Shown here piece after piece: positions 50,910-60,872 of a stretch of 64,000 nucleotides of DNA; positions within the stretch are counted from its first letter, which is position 1, and each line of letters begins with the position of its first letter. The position numbers were made by a program, and so were the translations under genes. This DNA is from Tichowtungia aerotolerans (lineage in GTDB: Bacteria; Verrucomicrobiota; Kiritimatiellia; Kiritimatiellales; Tichowtungiaceae), in NCBI RefSeq assembly GCF_009905215.1, contig NZ_CP047593.1:62001-126000 (forward strand). Reading direction: 5' to 3'. The notes beneath the pieces are model-generated. The model was not told the origin of the DNA. It made no database searches and worked only from the letters and a program-made list of their open reading frames with translations.

Positions 50910-53804
50910 TTAAACGGATTCGGTCGATCGTTCACAGCATTCTGGCTTTTTTGCAACAGAAAGCACAACAGTAAAACGGGTTCCCTTCCCTTCAGCCAGC
51001 GGGCTTTTGACATCAATCCGCCCGCCCCACAAATCGACCAGCTCTTTGACGAGTGCGAGGCCGATGCCCGAGCCCACAGCCTGAACCGGCCGCATTTCTT
51101 CGACGCGGTAAAACTGCTCAAAAATATGCGGCATCTCACTTGGCGGAATACCCACGCCGAAATCCTCAACCGTAATGACCGCATACAAATCCGACGGATT
51201 AGATGCGATAGATGTTCGTTGCCGGCGCTCTCTTTGCCCGGATTTCACAGAATAAGTGTTCGTCGACAGGGAACCTGCTGATGGATCTTCCTTTGTCAGG
51301 CGAACGGAAGCATTTACCTGACTGCCTCTGGGCGTATATTTAATTGCATTGGCCAGGAGATTGACCACGATCTTGTGCAGCTTGTCCGGATCGAACCATC
51401 CCGACTCATCACCTGCAGCCCGGCGGACCTCAAGATCAATCTGCTTTTGTTCAGCCAACGGTCGCAACGACTCGGCAATGTCAACCACCTGTTCCGCAAC
51501 ATTGCCCTGAATGCATTTCATTTTAAGCTGCCCATCCTGCAATGTGCGCAGGTCCAGCATCTGATCCGTCAGTATTTTGAGCCGGACGACATTGCGATGA
51601 ATCTTGATAAGCGAGGCCTGAGACTCTTCTTCCCTGAAGCGCTTCATCAGCCGCTCGACGCGTGTAAGGATAACTGTCAGGGGGGTGCGCAGATCGTGGG
51701 AAATATGGGTAAAAAGCCGAATTTTCATCTGCTCCAGTTCAGCCAGCCGATGTTCCTGTTCCACCCGCAGTCGCATTTTATGCAGGCCGACCTGTCGCAA
51801 CATCAGGGCCACAACGGAAACCAGCAACAACAATACGCCACTGACTTTCCATGCCCCTTGTTCAAAATGTTCCCATCGGGCCTGCAACCGGTCCATCAGC
51901 TTTAAAGCGAGATCCAGCCGCTTTGATAAATCCTGCCCACGCATCAGACCATCCAGCCAGATGGTCATTGGCAGAACTGTTGCTCCCCCGGCCTTGCCGT
52001 CGACCAGAAGCGACACCCCGGAGAATTCTGACCGAACCGCCGCAATGTCGACCTGAGGTTCGCGATGGTTGGCCACCACAATTTCTCCGAGGGCAAAGAT
52101 GGGCCAGCCCTGATGCAGAGCAAACTGATCAAATGAAAACCGCAACCAACGCACGCTGCCGGAGTTGCCCGGCACCCGCACAATATTGTTACCCGGATTC
52201 GCCCTGCCCGTAATCCGGGAGGTATGAATCAAAACCGGAGTTCCGTTTTCCGACTCCCGGATAAACTCAACTGTCACATCGCCGGGAAACCCGAAACCCG
52301 GAATATAAATCCCCTCGGGCGGTCGGGCCGGAAAAAACAAAACATTATCGACCGGCCGGTTTTCAGCGAGATCAATCTCCATCTTCAGCGGCTCGCTCGG
52401 AAGCTCATGAAAAGAAGCATAACAATCATTTGCCGGTTCTGCATTCGGCATAAGCGGCAACCCCAGGCTGGTCTTCTGATCGCCGAGATATTCCGTACCC
52501 CAAAAAGGAGGTGATTCAAAGCTGCCGGCCGCTTCAATCCGGTCAATCTTAATGAAAGTGAAATCTGAACGCACAAAAACCTCATCAAGCGCAAAGAACT
52601 CCATCCCGGTTTCCACCTGGCCCTGATACACTTCCAGAACCAGCTTGGCCAGTGCGGTTTCAGAGCCGTATACCCGAACCGGACAACGTCCTGGATCGGG
52701 ATAATCGCGTGTGCGCCAGTCTGCCAGAACTTTGTGCTCGCCATCAAAGTCCACACTGTAAATCCTAAACCGTTTCGGGAAACCGTATCCTGGCATACCT
52801 GATACACGGCGGTCGGCCGCCGGTACCAGATAGCATTCGCTGAATACGCCCGGTGCCGTTGTAATATTGAACTCGACCGTCCAACGCGGCTCATCCGGAA
52901 CCGATTCCAACCTGGGCAAATACGAACTGTGAAACCCGTACGAATCGACCTGCAGAGACTCTTTAATGTGCGGAAAGCCAATCATCTCCTCCCGCAGGTT
53001 GGCAACCTCCCGGCGCAGGTCCCGCATCGTCCGATTAAGCTTATACAGCGGAACAGGTTCAAATAATGTTTGGGTTTGTGGTCCCTCATCGAACAGATCC
53101 TCAACCGAAACGGATGCGTCATCGAATACTTTCACGTTGGCCACTTCCATCCGGTAACCAAAATGGGCATTGCGATTTACGCCCAGAATAATTTTCTCGA
53201 GACTCAAATCGAAATCGTCACCGCTCAGCAGCGGTTTTCCAGGCACCCCGTCGACTGGCGAAAGGAAAAGCTCCGTATGCGCCGAAGCCCCGCATCCACG
53301 CTTACGGATGAGCACGTGCTGCCACACATCCGGCTGAAAAACGAAATCGCTTTCCAGCCCCTTGTCCTGAAACACCTGCAGATGGAGCGCCCCACCGTTC
53401 TCGCGATTGCTGTAGAGCCCCCAATCCAGCTTCCCCGGAGGGAAATTCTTACTGAAATGCACATCTCTGTTGGAGGCAAACAGCCCATTATACAAACTTC
53501 CCTGGCTGACCTGGCCGGTGCGAAACCAGAATGACACGGTAAAGGCTTCCAACTCTCCGGGGCCATCGGTTTCCAGCCATCCGTTCAGGTTAGAACCACC
53601 GTCAAAAACCGCCGTACCTTCCAGCGTATTCAAAGTGACCAGAGCCAGACAATGCGGATCAGACTTCATCTGCCGCAGCTCGTATTCCCGCCCCACCTCG
53701 TTGTCGAGCAGGTCCCCGTCCGAAAAGTCATAATGCGCAATCAAACCTGCGTCACTGACACCGAACAGCATCAGCATCAAAACAATTCGCAATGCGACTG
53801 ACAT
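50910..53804 (-). CDS. sensor histidine kinase with LamG and discoidin-like input domains
   Basis: 964 residues. Signal peptide (1-19), LamG domain (~20-240), a short coiled region (255-275), two beta-rich galactose-binding-like modules (~285-415 and ~460-580), one membrane helix (653-672), then HisKA with His703 in THISHDLRTPL and a HATPase (N box NAIKYT, G boxes GVGIP and GSGIGLAL). No receiver domain. The large exported part, made of carbohydrate-binding folds, suggests a sugar sensor. Its partner is the AraC-type regulator 21 bases downstream. AAGAGG precedes ATG with tight spacing. Confidence 0.9.
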   Translation of the reverse strand: MSVALRIVLMLMLFGVSDAGLIAHYDFSDGDLLDNEVGREYELRQMKSDPHCLALVTLNTLEGTAVFDGGSNLNGWLETDGPGELEAFTVSFWFRTGQVSQGSLYNGLFASNRDVHFSKNFPPGKLDWGLYSNRENGGALHLQVFQDKGLESDFVFQPDVWQHVLIRKRGCGASAHTELFLSPVDGVPGKPLLSGDDFDLSLEKIILGVNRNAHFGYRMEVANVKVFDDASVSVEDLFDEGPQTQTLFEPVPLYKLNRTMRDLRREVANLREEMIGFPHIKESLQVDSYGFHSSYLPRLESVPDEPRWTVEFNITTAPGVFSECYLVPAADRRVSGMPGYGFPKRFRIYSVDFDGEHKVLADWRTRDYPDPGRCPVRVYGSETALAKLVLEVYQGQVETGMEFFALDEVFVRSDFTFIKIDRIEAAGSFESPPFWGTEYLGDQKTSLGLPLMPNAEPANDCYASFHELPSEPLKMEIDLAENRPVDNVLFFPARPPEGIYIPGFGFPGDVTVEFIRESENGTPVLIHTSRITGRANPGNNIVRVPGNSGSVRWLRFSFDQFALHQGWPIFALGEIVVANHREPQVDIAAVRSEFSGVSLLVDGKAGGATVLPMTIWLDGLMRGQDLSKRLDLALKLMDRLQARWEHFEQGAWKVSGVLLLLVSVVALMLRQVGLHKMRLRVEQEHRLAELEQMKIRLFTHISHDLRTPLTVILTRVERLMKRFREEESQASLIKIHRNVVRLKILTDQMLDLRTLQDGQLKMKCIQGNVAEQVVDIAESLRPLAEQKQIDLEVRRAAGDESGWFDPDKLHKIVVNLLANAIKYTPRGSQVNASVRLTKEDPSAGSLSTNTYSVKSGQRERRQRTSIASNPSDLYAVITVEDFGVGIPPSEMPHIFEQFYRVEEMRPVQAVGSGIGLALVKELVDLWGGRIDVKSPLAEGKGTRFTVVLSVAKKPECCERSTESV

Positions 53805-53965
53805 CCTCTTTTTCCGACCTTTGAAAACGTTCCCCCGGCTCTTTCAAATCCTGTAATTTATGAGGCAAACAACATGACAATTATCCAGGCATGCTATCAC
53901 AATACCGCTGCTTAAGCAAATCAGGATAATTCATGCTGTTTCCGTAAAAAACAGCCCATCCATGA

Positions 53966-54010
53966 GTAGCAGTCTCCGCAAAGTATCCGCGGGAGACTTC
54001 ACTTCGCCGC
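53966..54010. repeat. probable half-element of the TGTAG...CTACA family
   Basis: GAGTAGC followed by hairpin AGTCTCC ... GGAGACT (53971-53998), then TTCACTTCGCC. Read against the reverse complement of 6218-6267 this keeps TAGCAGTC, pairing stem and TTCGCC, but lacks the second hairpin's partner arm and the closing CTACA. Confidence 0.45.
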
Positions 54011-54031
54011 ATCATCGCTTTGAAAGAATGT

Positions 54032-55777
54032 TCATTCCTCCTTCAGCCCGACAACATGACGGACGGAAACAGGATTCCTCAGCGGATCGCCGGCTTCGTT
54101 TTTAAAGGTGTTGTTGCGCAACGTAACATCTTCAACATTGCGGATATGAATCGGCGATTCCACCCGGCTGATAAACGTGTTGCCTTCGATCACGATATTT
54201 TTCATGAGCGGAAGCGGCTCTGTAGCCGTTTTTGAGACCAGCTTAATCGCTTCGCGGTGCATGTTGGAAAAGCTGTTGTTGCGGATGACCACATTCTGCG
54301 AAAACGGCCCTTCATAAAAATTGCCCATTTCGTTGGACAGATAGATTCCCTCGGCAGCGAGGTTGCAGACGGTGTTGCCTTCGATCCGTCCGTCGTAGCC
54401 TCGAGTGCGCATGGCATCGCGCCGCTGCTTGTCAAACGTGTTGTTGCGCACGATAAAGCCGCGGCTGACGGCATTCAGGTTGTAGAACTGCGTAGAATTT
54501 TTATCGACCTGCGCGCGCACCTGACCGGTGACGATGCCTTCGATCGGTTGATCGAGAGTGATGATTTCGGGATGCTCATCGTTCATCTCCACCACGGTGT
54601 ATGGCCCCTTCACATCGCCGGTCGGCGGGAAGTAGGCTAGAAACTGGTCCCCCTCGCGCACCGCGCAGATATCGCGGTGCCAAGTGAGCAGTCCGCGCCA
54701 GTTGCAAAAGCGGAACTGCCGGTCGGACAGCACTTCTGCGGCCATGATTGTATCAGAGGCGATATTAATACTGTCATCGAGCATGCCTTCGAAATAGCAG
54801 TTTTCGATAAGCGGTCCAATGCGGTTGTCCTTGCAGTGCATGCCGTCGCGCCAATTAGTGACGACACGATCGTCGAAGCCGGGGCGGTGACGCACCTGGA
54901 AGCGGTCAAAAGTAATCCGGCCGGTATTGAATTCGACCCGGCTGGTCATGGCGCTGCGCCCACTGTACATAGTGACATTTTCAATTTCGCAATCGGAACT
55001 CTGGCTGACGATGATGTTGGCGGCAGCATCGTAGGAGACATGCATCCCCAAACCTTTCAGCCGTTCGACCGGGTTCCAGTAGAGCGGCTGGAAATAGACA
55101 TCACCTTTGCGAAAATCCGCAATGTGTTTGTAATAATCCGGCTTGGCAAACATGCGGACCGTGCGGTCTCCAATCTTTTCAAAGCGCTCCGTGAAAACAT
55201 GGTCGATCATCTCCGGACGAATGCGGCGCTCCTGCGGATCGAGCACAGCCCCCCATGGCCAGAAGGGGCGCACTTCGCCCAATTCCTCGTCGGACGGCAT
55301 GTCGCAGTAACCATCCATCAACTCGATATCAAACCAGCCCTCTTCCGAATTCGCAGCAATGATTTTCCCCTGTGTGTAGGAAAGCGGATCGTTTTCCAAC
55401 AGAAGGTTTTTCACCGTCACCCCCTCGCAGCGACGAATGCGAATGTAGGCCTGCTTCGGATCGACCAGTAACATAGAACCGTGCCCGTCAATCGTCACGT
55501 CCTCCAATTCCTGCAGATCGATCTGATAGACGCTGTCGTCGCGCACGCCCAGTTTGTATATTTTTCCCGGCTCAAAATGCAGGGAGGCTCCCGCCCCGGC
55601 TTCGGACAACGCATCCAGTGCCTGCACCAGCGCAGCGATGTCATCGGTGTTACCATCTCCCACCGCTCCAAAGTCGGCCAGCTTCAAGGCCTTGCGTCCA
55701 TCCCCATGTATTGAGCTGCAGCCCACCAGCAGTGCTGCGGCGGTCATCATCGGTAAAATACTTTTAACCTCTATCAT
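54032..55777 (-). CDS. beta-helix lipoprotein, pectate-lyase/GH110-like
   Basis: 581 residues. Lipobox LLVGC (Cys20), then a pectate-lyase-superfamily opening LADFGAVGDGNTDDIAALV and a parallel beta-helix. Central motifs DGMHCKDNR...LIENCYFEGMLDDSINI resemble the DDxxN region of the GH110 alpha-1,3-galactosidases and recur in the 60873 protein. Anchored in a membrane by its lipid, facing the periplasm or the surface. AAAGGA precedes the ATG. The sugar substrate is not known. Confidence 0.85.
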   Translation of the reverse strand: MIEVKSILPMMTAAALLVGCSSIHGDGRKALKLADFGAVGDGNTDDIAALVQALDALSEAGAGASLHFEPGKIYKLGVRDDSVYQIDLQELEDVTIDGHGSMLLVDPKQAYIRIRRCEGVTVKNLLLENDPLSYTQGKIIAANSEEGWFDIELMDGYCDMPSDEELGEVRPFWPWGAVLDPQERRIRPEMIDHVFTERFEKIGDRTVRMFAKPDYYKHIADFRKGDVYFQPLYWNPVERLKGLGMHVSYDAAANIIVSQSSDCEIENVTMYSGRSAMTSRVEFNTGRITFDRFQVRHRPGFDDRVVTNWRDGMHCKDNRIGPLIENCYFEGMLDDSINIASDTIMAAEVLSDRQFRFCNWRGLLTWHRDICAVREGDQFLAYFPPTGDVKGPYTVVEMNDEHPEIITLDQPIEGIVTGQVRAQVDKNSTQFYNLNAVSRGFIVRNNTFDKQRRDAMRTRGYDGRIEGNTVCNLAAEGIYLSNEMGNFYEGPFSQNVVIRNNSFSNMHREAIKLVSKTATEPLPLMKNIVIEGNTFISRVESPIHIRNVEDVTLRNNTFKNEAGDPLRNPVSVRHVVGLKEE

Positions 55778-55870
55778 TCAATCATCCTTTCAACATCGCC
55801 TCTCGGACAAAGAACTCAGGGCACACGGTTTTCAGTCTGCGTCTTGATGTGCCTGCGAAAAAACTGTCGT

Positions 55871-57358
55871 TCACTCAAACCCCAAGTACTTCTTCAGATC
55901 GCCGTAGGGTTTTCCAGAAACCCACCTGCGGATTTCCATTCCCTTGTTCCAATGCGGCAACAACAGATCCTGCACCTTCAACGTTTCGTTAAAGAGCTCA
56001 AGATCCCCCGTTGTACGCGGATCACCGGTCTTGCGGCCATATTCATCCATCCGGGTTTTCAGACGTTCCTTAACCGACGCGTATTCAGGATTATCGATCA
56101 GATTGTTATATTCCCACATATCGTTCTGCAGGTCGTAGAGTTCTACGATCTGCTCCGAACGGTTTGCGTTCGGATACTTGACGATATATTCATAGCGCTT
56201 GTCGCGGATCGTCCGGGTCGTGCGCGGATGCGTATGCCATTCGCTGCCAGTCATCACGAAATCGCGTTCAGGATCAATGCTGCCCGATTGATCGGAAAGC
56301 ACCATATCAAGAAAACTCTTGCCGGTCATGAACGGTGGAACCGCCACCCCGGCCGCCTGAAGGAACGTCGGGGCGATATCAATGGATTTGACGAAGTCGT
56401 CAATCACGCGCCCGGGCGGCACCGTGCCTTTCCACATCAGAGCCATCGGCACCCGGGTGCCCGCATCGTACGGGGTGTTCTTTCCCTTCATCCTGAGAGG
56501 ATCCAAATCGGTACCATTGCGCATGGCGGCCTCTTCAAGCACCCCTCCCGGATCGCTGTCGGACCCGTTGTCGCCGATATAAAGAACAATGGTGTTTTCA
56601 AGCAACCCCTGTTGTTCAAGAGAAGCCAGCATTTGTCCTACCTGGCGGTCGGCATGCAGGATTTCATAGTAAAAACCGAAAGGTTGAATATGGGGGTTGT
56701 TGCCCGGATCCTGGTTGATCCTGTGGGCATCAACATTGAATTCATCTTTGAGCAGCTTTTCCGCCTCCTGCTGCGTCGGCCATTTGGCGTGCGGCTCATT
56801 GATTCCCGCCCAGAAAACAAAAGGTTTTTCAACATCGCGCTCAGCAAGAAATGCGGCAAAATTACCGGGCACGTCGTAACGGTCAAGATAGTCGCGTTTT
56901 TCATAATCCTTGATTGTCACATCATAATAGCCCTTGCCGGCCATCCCGCTCTGCCCTTCCTTCGGATAAAGACCCGGCCCCCAGCGTTTGCCGGTGAAAG
57001 CCGGCTGATATCCATTGTTTTCCAAAATCTCCATCATGGATGTAAACTTTTTCGGAAGGTAGGAAAGCATAAACGCGCCCTGCTCCAACTCCCAAAGATT
57101 GCGGCCCGTGAGTATCGAAGCGCGTGAAGGACCGCAGGACGGAGCACTGACATAACCGTGCGTAAAGAGCACTCCCTCTTCGGCCAGACGATTGAAGTGC
57201 GGCGTCTTCAGATTGGAATGTCCGTAGATGTCATGTTCAAACCAGCTCTCGTCATCGGTAACAATCAGCAGCAGGTTGGGTCGCGTCATCTTTTTTTCAG
57301 CAAAGACGGAGCCCGCCAACAGTAACGCCGTGACACAGCGAAATAATATATTTTTCAT
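55871..57358 (-). CDS. S1-family sulfatase
   Basis: 495 residues with a signal peptide (NILFRCVTALLLAGSVFA). Formylglycine motif C-G-P-S-R with Cys75 (SCGPSRASILTGR), metal residues in IVTDDESW and GDNGSDSD, and the KWP / HPRTTR substrate side. Needs an anaerobic sulfatase-maturing enzyme that is not in this window. Hydrolyses sulfate esters on sugars; the subfamily looks like heparan-type S1_8 but I am not certain. Start ATG 57358 has AAAGGATC upstream; the longer frame would run through a LacI-type operator. Confidence 0.92.
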   Translation of the reverse strand: MKNILFRCVTALLLAGSVFAEKKMTRPNLLLIVTDDESWFEHDIYGHSNLKTPHFNRLAEEGVLFTHGYVSAPSCGPSRASILTGRNLWELEQGAFMLSYLPKKFTSMMEILENNGYQPAFTGKRWGPGLYPKEGQSGMAGKGYYDVTIKDYEKRDYLDRYDVPGNFAAFLAERDVEKPFVFWAGINEPHAKWPTQQEAEKLLKDEFNVDAHRINQDPGNNPHIQPFGFYYEILHADRQVGQMLASLEQQGLLENTIVLYIGDNGSDSDPGGVLEEAAMRNGTDLDPLRMKGKNTPYDAGTRVPMALMWKGTVPPGRVIDDFVKSIDIAPTFLQAAGVAVPPFMTGKSFLDMVLSDQSGSIDPERDFVMTGSEWHTHPRTTRTIRDKRYEYIVKYPNANRSEQIVELYDLQNDMWEYNNLIDNPEYASVKERLKTRMDEYGRKTGDPRTTGDLELFNETLKVQDLLLPHWNKGMEIRRWVSGKPYGDLKKYLGFE

Positions 57359-57384
57359 AACGATCCTTTCTGAATTATCTCCAA

Positions 57385-57406
57385 GGTTTGAAAACGTTTT
57401 AAAACC
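57385..57406. promoter_or_regulatory. near-perfect LacI-type operator palindrome
   Basis: GGTTTGAAAAC and GTTTTAAAACC meet at a central CG; only one pair out of eleven is mismatched (G against A). It lies 26 bases before the sulfatase ATG in the 62-base gap to the transporter gene. LacI/GalR-family sites have this central-CG form. Half matches occur at 53820-53831 and 42189-42201. Confidence 0.5.
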
Positions 57407-57420
57407 GCGGAACATTGAAT

Positions 57421-58887
57421 TTATGCCTGTTCCTGTCCGTATTCTGCACGCAAATCATTCATCGTTTGGTGGGTGATCGGATATTTCCGCAACACGAAAA
57501 AGGACAGAACCATGAGGAACGGACCCACGATAAAGGTCATCAATGCAAGTTTATCGAGCGTATCGGAAGTCTGGGTCGCTGCACCGGAAACATAACCGAC
57601 GCTTTTGAGGATATACCCGGTCACAAACATGCCCAATGCGGAAGCCGCCTTGAGGAAAAAGGAAAAACCGGCGGCGTAGCGACCTTCCGTCACCTCGCCG
57701 GTCTTCAGCTTTTTCACCAGCGAAAGATCGGCAATCATAGAAGTGGCCAGCGGAACAATAATCCCGCAGCCGCTCCACCACAGCGTTTGAAACAGACCGA
57801 AAACCACGCTTGAAAGGTGAAAGGCCTCGTCCTTAATCTCGAACAGTGGAACAGATTTCGGCGCCATCAGTCCGCCGGTAAAAATGGCCAGCAGTGCCAG
57901 GCAGCCGAACGACCCAATGATCATGGCCAGATAGCCGGTCTTTTTTTTGTCCAGCCGCTTCACCAGCCCGCCCAGGAAAAAGGATCCCGTCATAAAGCCG
58001 AGCATGCCGCCGACATGCACAAAAGTTTTTTCATACGCAGAAAACTGCATGTATTCCACATACGTGAACATCTGCACTTGCGAAACCACCATCATGGAAA
58101 ACTGGGCCAGCCCGAAAAAGCCGAACACAAACCAAACCAATTTATCGGAATAGACATCCTTCAGGTCATGAATAAACGCTTTCGTATGGTCCCCCATCGA
58201 CTGGTTATCTTTTTTGACCAGCCCCTTTTCGGCAAACTTATAGGTGGCAAAAACACAAAGAAGGATCAGAAAAAGCGCACCGCCGGCGAGAACCCCGCCC
58301 ATGTTAAGAAAATTCTCATGGATTTTGGTGCCGTCCAAAACCGATCCGTCTGCCGTCACCCGGTTAGGGAAAAACAAGATCCAGCCGAATCCGCCGAATA
58401 CGATATTGACGATCATATTAAACCCGTAACGGACCCCCTGAAGCCGCGCACGGTCGTCATCGGTCCTGCACATCTCAAACCCGAGTGCGGTATGAGGAAC
58501 CACAAAGACCGTAAAGGCCGTTTTAATCAGGATATTCAGTAGCAACAGATACCAAAAAAGCTTCTTTTCGCCATGAAACGTTTCCGGGATAAACCAAAGG
58601 AAGAGAAACAGAACGGCAAGAACCAGTCCGCCAATCAGCATATAGGGATGGCGGCGGCCGAACCGACTGGTGGTGCGGTCGGAGATGGTGCCCATCAATG
58701 GATCGGTAACAGCATCATAAACCGTTACAATCCCGAAAACAGTTCCGGCCAACTCCGGACTCATTCCCATGATCTGAGTATAGAACAACATCGCAAAATT
58801 ACCGATGCCGTTCATGGTGATCGAGGTCGCCCCTTCCCCGGAAGCATAGCCCCATAAGTCATGCAGTTTCAGCTTCTTCAGTGTCAT
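57421..58887 (-). CDS. GPH-family sugar:cation symporter
   Basis: 488 residues, twelve helices expected. The family signature follows the first helices: DAVTDPLMGTISDRTTSRFGRRHPY, with the conserved charged loop of melibiose/glucuronide carriers. It imports mono- or small oligosaccharides (or glycosides) with Na+ or H+. 62 bases beyond the sulfatase gene, separated by the operator. No SusC/D pair is near, so this is the only inner-membrane sugar importer in the island. Confidence 0.93.
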   Translation of the reverse strand: MTLKKLKLHDLWGYASGEGATSITMNGIGNFAMLFYTQIMGMSPELAGTVFGIVTVYDAVTDPLMGTISDRTTSRFGRRHPYMLIGGLVLAVLFLFLWFIPETFHGEKKLFWYLLLLNILIKTAFTVFVVPHTALGFEMCRTDDDRARLQGVRYGFNMIVNIVFGGFGWILFFPNRVTADGSVLDGTKIHENFLNMGGVLAGGALFLILLCVFATYKFAEKGLVKKDNQSMGDHTKAFIHDLKDVYSDKLVWFVFGFFGLAQFSMMVVSQVQMFTYVEYMQFSAYEKTFVHVGGMLGFMTGSFFLGGLVKRLDKKKTGYLAMIIGSFGCLALLAIFTGGLMAPKSVPLFEIKDEAFHLSSVVFGLFQTLWWSGCGIIVPLATSMIADLSLVKKLKTGEVTEGRYAAGFSFFLKAASALGMFVTGYILKSVGYVSGAATQTSDTLDKLALMTFIVGPFLMVLSFFVLRKYPITHQTMNDLRAEYGQEQA

Positions 58888-58948
58888 ATATTTTCTCCAA
58901 TAAGCAGCGCGGGCATTGCAGTATTTTCAAATGTTCCCAAGCTTCAAA

Positions 58949-60862
58949 TCACAGCCAGACCGGTGAACTCCAAACAAACTGTTTTTTATTCACCAGATTT
59001 TCCTCACAAACAGCCTGTGCCTTCAGAGTCAGACGAACATAGTACCAGCACTTTGACGGGGCAGCAGGATCGGTCCAGCTCAGCTCGGCTGTCAATGCGT
59101 TCGGCGCGGCAGCATGCGCCACCTCACCGTTTTTGATAATCTCGACCTTTTCGATCAGCGACCCGGCGGCGGCACGAATGCTGAGCACAGGATGATCCCC
59201 CTTTTTCACATCGAAATAAAGGATCGCGCGATCGCTGGTGGTGGCATAGCAATTGCGTTCCAGCAGCGCGCCGACGACTCCGTCGCGAGTCAGACCTTCA
59301 CGACTCCAGACCCCGGCCAGCCCGCCGGTGCCCGGGCGCGCCCTGTGATCATCACTGCTCGCGATACAGCCCATCTGTTTACCGCTCAGCAACTGCTCCA
59401 CCCAGGTGGTTCCCTTCACCGTCGGCACCTTTTTTTTGCTGTAGTGCGGCTTGTTATTCAAAAACTCGGCTCGACCGTGGTTCGAGAAAATCTCGCAGAC
59501 GGACATCATTTCCGGATGATAGTTGTCCCAATGAAACGGGCGCATGTTCTGTGAAACATGGTGCGGAATCAAAACCGCACCCAACGAGCGAAGCTGCTTA
59601 TGCAGTCCGCCGGGATAATTCCCTCGTTTAATAAAGGGCACATCGCCCTGCCGGAAATAAGCGTTCGAATCGCCGTGTGGATGCGAATATTCATTGGCAA
59701 CAACAGTCACAAATTCTCCGGGATCGTTGGCTTCATTGGTGATGCGCTGCATGTGCTCCCACTCAGCAGGCGTATAGTTACCCTGCTCGAATCCATGATG
59801 GTCGGCATTGGCCTGAAAATCGAGACCGTAACGATAACGGCCGATGTTATAAGACCCCGCGTAGGTGGAGGTGGTTTCCGCCCAGACGCGCGCATCGCAT
59901 GACATTTCTGTATGCACATGCAGGTCACCCCAATAAAGGCGCTGCTTCGGCTCATGCTCAAAAATTTCAATCGGGTTGGATCGGTTAACCATCCCGTTTT
60001 TGCCCGTCACCGTAACCCAGTGGAATCCGGGATCATTAAAAGTGGCAAAAACAGTCTTTGATCCCTGATCCACCGGACTGTATTTAACCGGCGAAGGCAG
60101 ACCGTCAGTCGAACCGTCTTCGCGCGAAAAGCGAACCATTCCCTCAAAGGACTGCGCCGGGTTCCATTGTTCATCGAACGCAGAAACCGTCAGCCGCACC
60201 GGTTCGCCGACCACCGCCATCGAAGCCGCGCGCACCAGCAGATATTTGGCGGGTCCGGCAGTCTTTGGCAGCGACGCCATCTCCGGAAGATGTTCCGCCC
60301 ATCCATCGCCATCATGATCCACCATCACCGGGAAACGCCAGCTGTCGCCGTTCCAGCGGCGGGCGTGCTGGTCAAGCACCACATCGTGCCAGACAAAAGA
60401 AAGTTTCGAACCGCCCGGCAGCCCTTCCGGCAGGATGACTTTGACGTTGGACTCCCGAGCCAGGCACGCCTCCTGAATTTCAAAAGCCGGATTCTTCTTT
60501 TCCACCTGAACCGGCACAGCCGCCTTAACCTGCAGCCAGGCCGGTTTGCCGGAATCATCAAATTGTATCGTCGTCTGAGACGGTCCGGGCGGCACGGCCA
60601 ATGTCACAGAGCCGCCTGGAGCGATGCCGCCTTTCGGTGCAGCATAGACCACCTCGACCCAATCGACCGCACACCCGGGAGTTAGGATCTTTTCAGAACA
60701 GTGAATTTCCGCGGTCCCCACCCCCTGCCCGCGGGTCAGCATGAGATACGCTTCCAGATGGCCCTTCTCCGCATATTCCGCTTGCAGCTCATCCAGAGAA
60801 ACGCCCCCGACACATTCAAGCATCAGTCCGATACAACACAATACCATTAGCCCCGTCTTCAT
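58949..60862 (-). CDS. secreted PHP-type (DUF3604) metallohydrolase
   Basis: 637 residues. Signal peptide (KTGLMVLCCIGLMLECVGG), ~310 residues of Ig-like beta domains and a C-terminal PHP/DUF3604 domain: LYWGDLHVHTEMSCDA gives the HxH metal pair, with FQANADHHGF, PHHVSQ and IASSDDH as further metal ligands. DUF3604 proteins are widespread in polysaccharide clusters but their reaction is undefined. The start is ATG 60862 (AGGAGCTG before it); the longer frame has no site. 10 bases separate it from the beta-helix gene. Confidence 0.88.
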   Translation of the reverse strand: MKTGLMVLCCIGLMLECVGGVSLDELQAEYAEKGHLEAYLMLTRGQGVGTAEIHCSEKILTPGCAVDWVEVVYAAPKGGIAPGGSVTLAVPPGPSQTTIQFDDSGKPAWLQVKAAVPVQVEKKNPAFEIQEACLARESNVKVILPEGLPGGSKLSFVWHDVVLDQHARRWNGDSWRFPVMVDHDGDGWAEHLPEMASLPKTAGPAKYLLVRAASMAVVGEPVRLTVSAFDEQWNPAQSFEGMVRFSREDGSTDGLPSPVKYSPVDQGSKTVFATFNDPGFHWVTVTGKNGMVNRSNPIEIFEHEPKQRLYWGDLHVHTEMSCDARVWAETTSTYAGSYNIGRYRYGLDFQANADHHGFEQGNYTPAEWEHMQRITNEANDPGEFVTVVANEYSHPHGDSNAYFRQGDVPFIKRGNYPGGLHKQLRSLGAVLIPHHVSQNMRPFHWDNYHPEMMSVCEIFSNHGRAEFLNNKPHYSKKKVPTVKGTTWVEQLLSGKQMGCIASSDDHRARPGTGGLAGVWSREGLTRDGVVGALLERNCYATTSDRAILYFDVKKGDHPVLSIRAAAGSLIEKVEIIKNGEVAHAAAPNALTAELSWTDPAAPSKCWYYVRLTLKAQAVCEENLVNKKQFVWSSPVWL

Positions 60863-60872
60863 TACACAGCTC

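Noticed and set aside
53820-53831. half-site TTTGAAAACGTT as a full LacI operator before the sensor kinase
   Set aside because: Only the left half is present; the right half is C-rich and does not pair.
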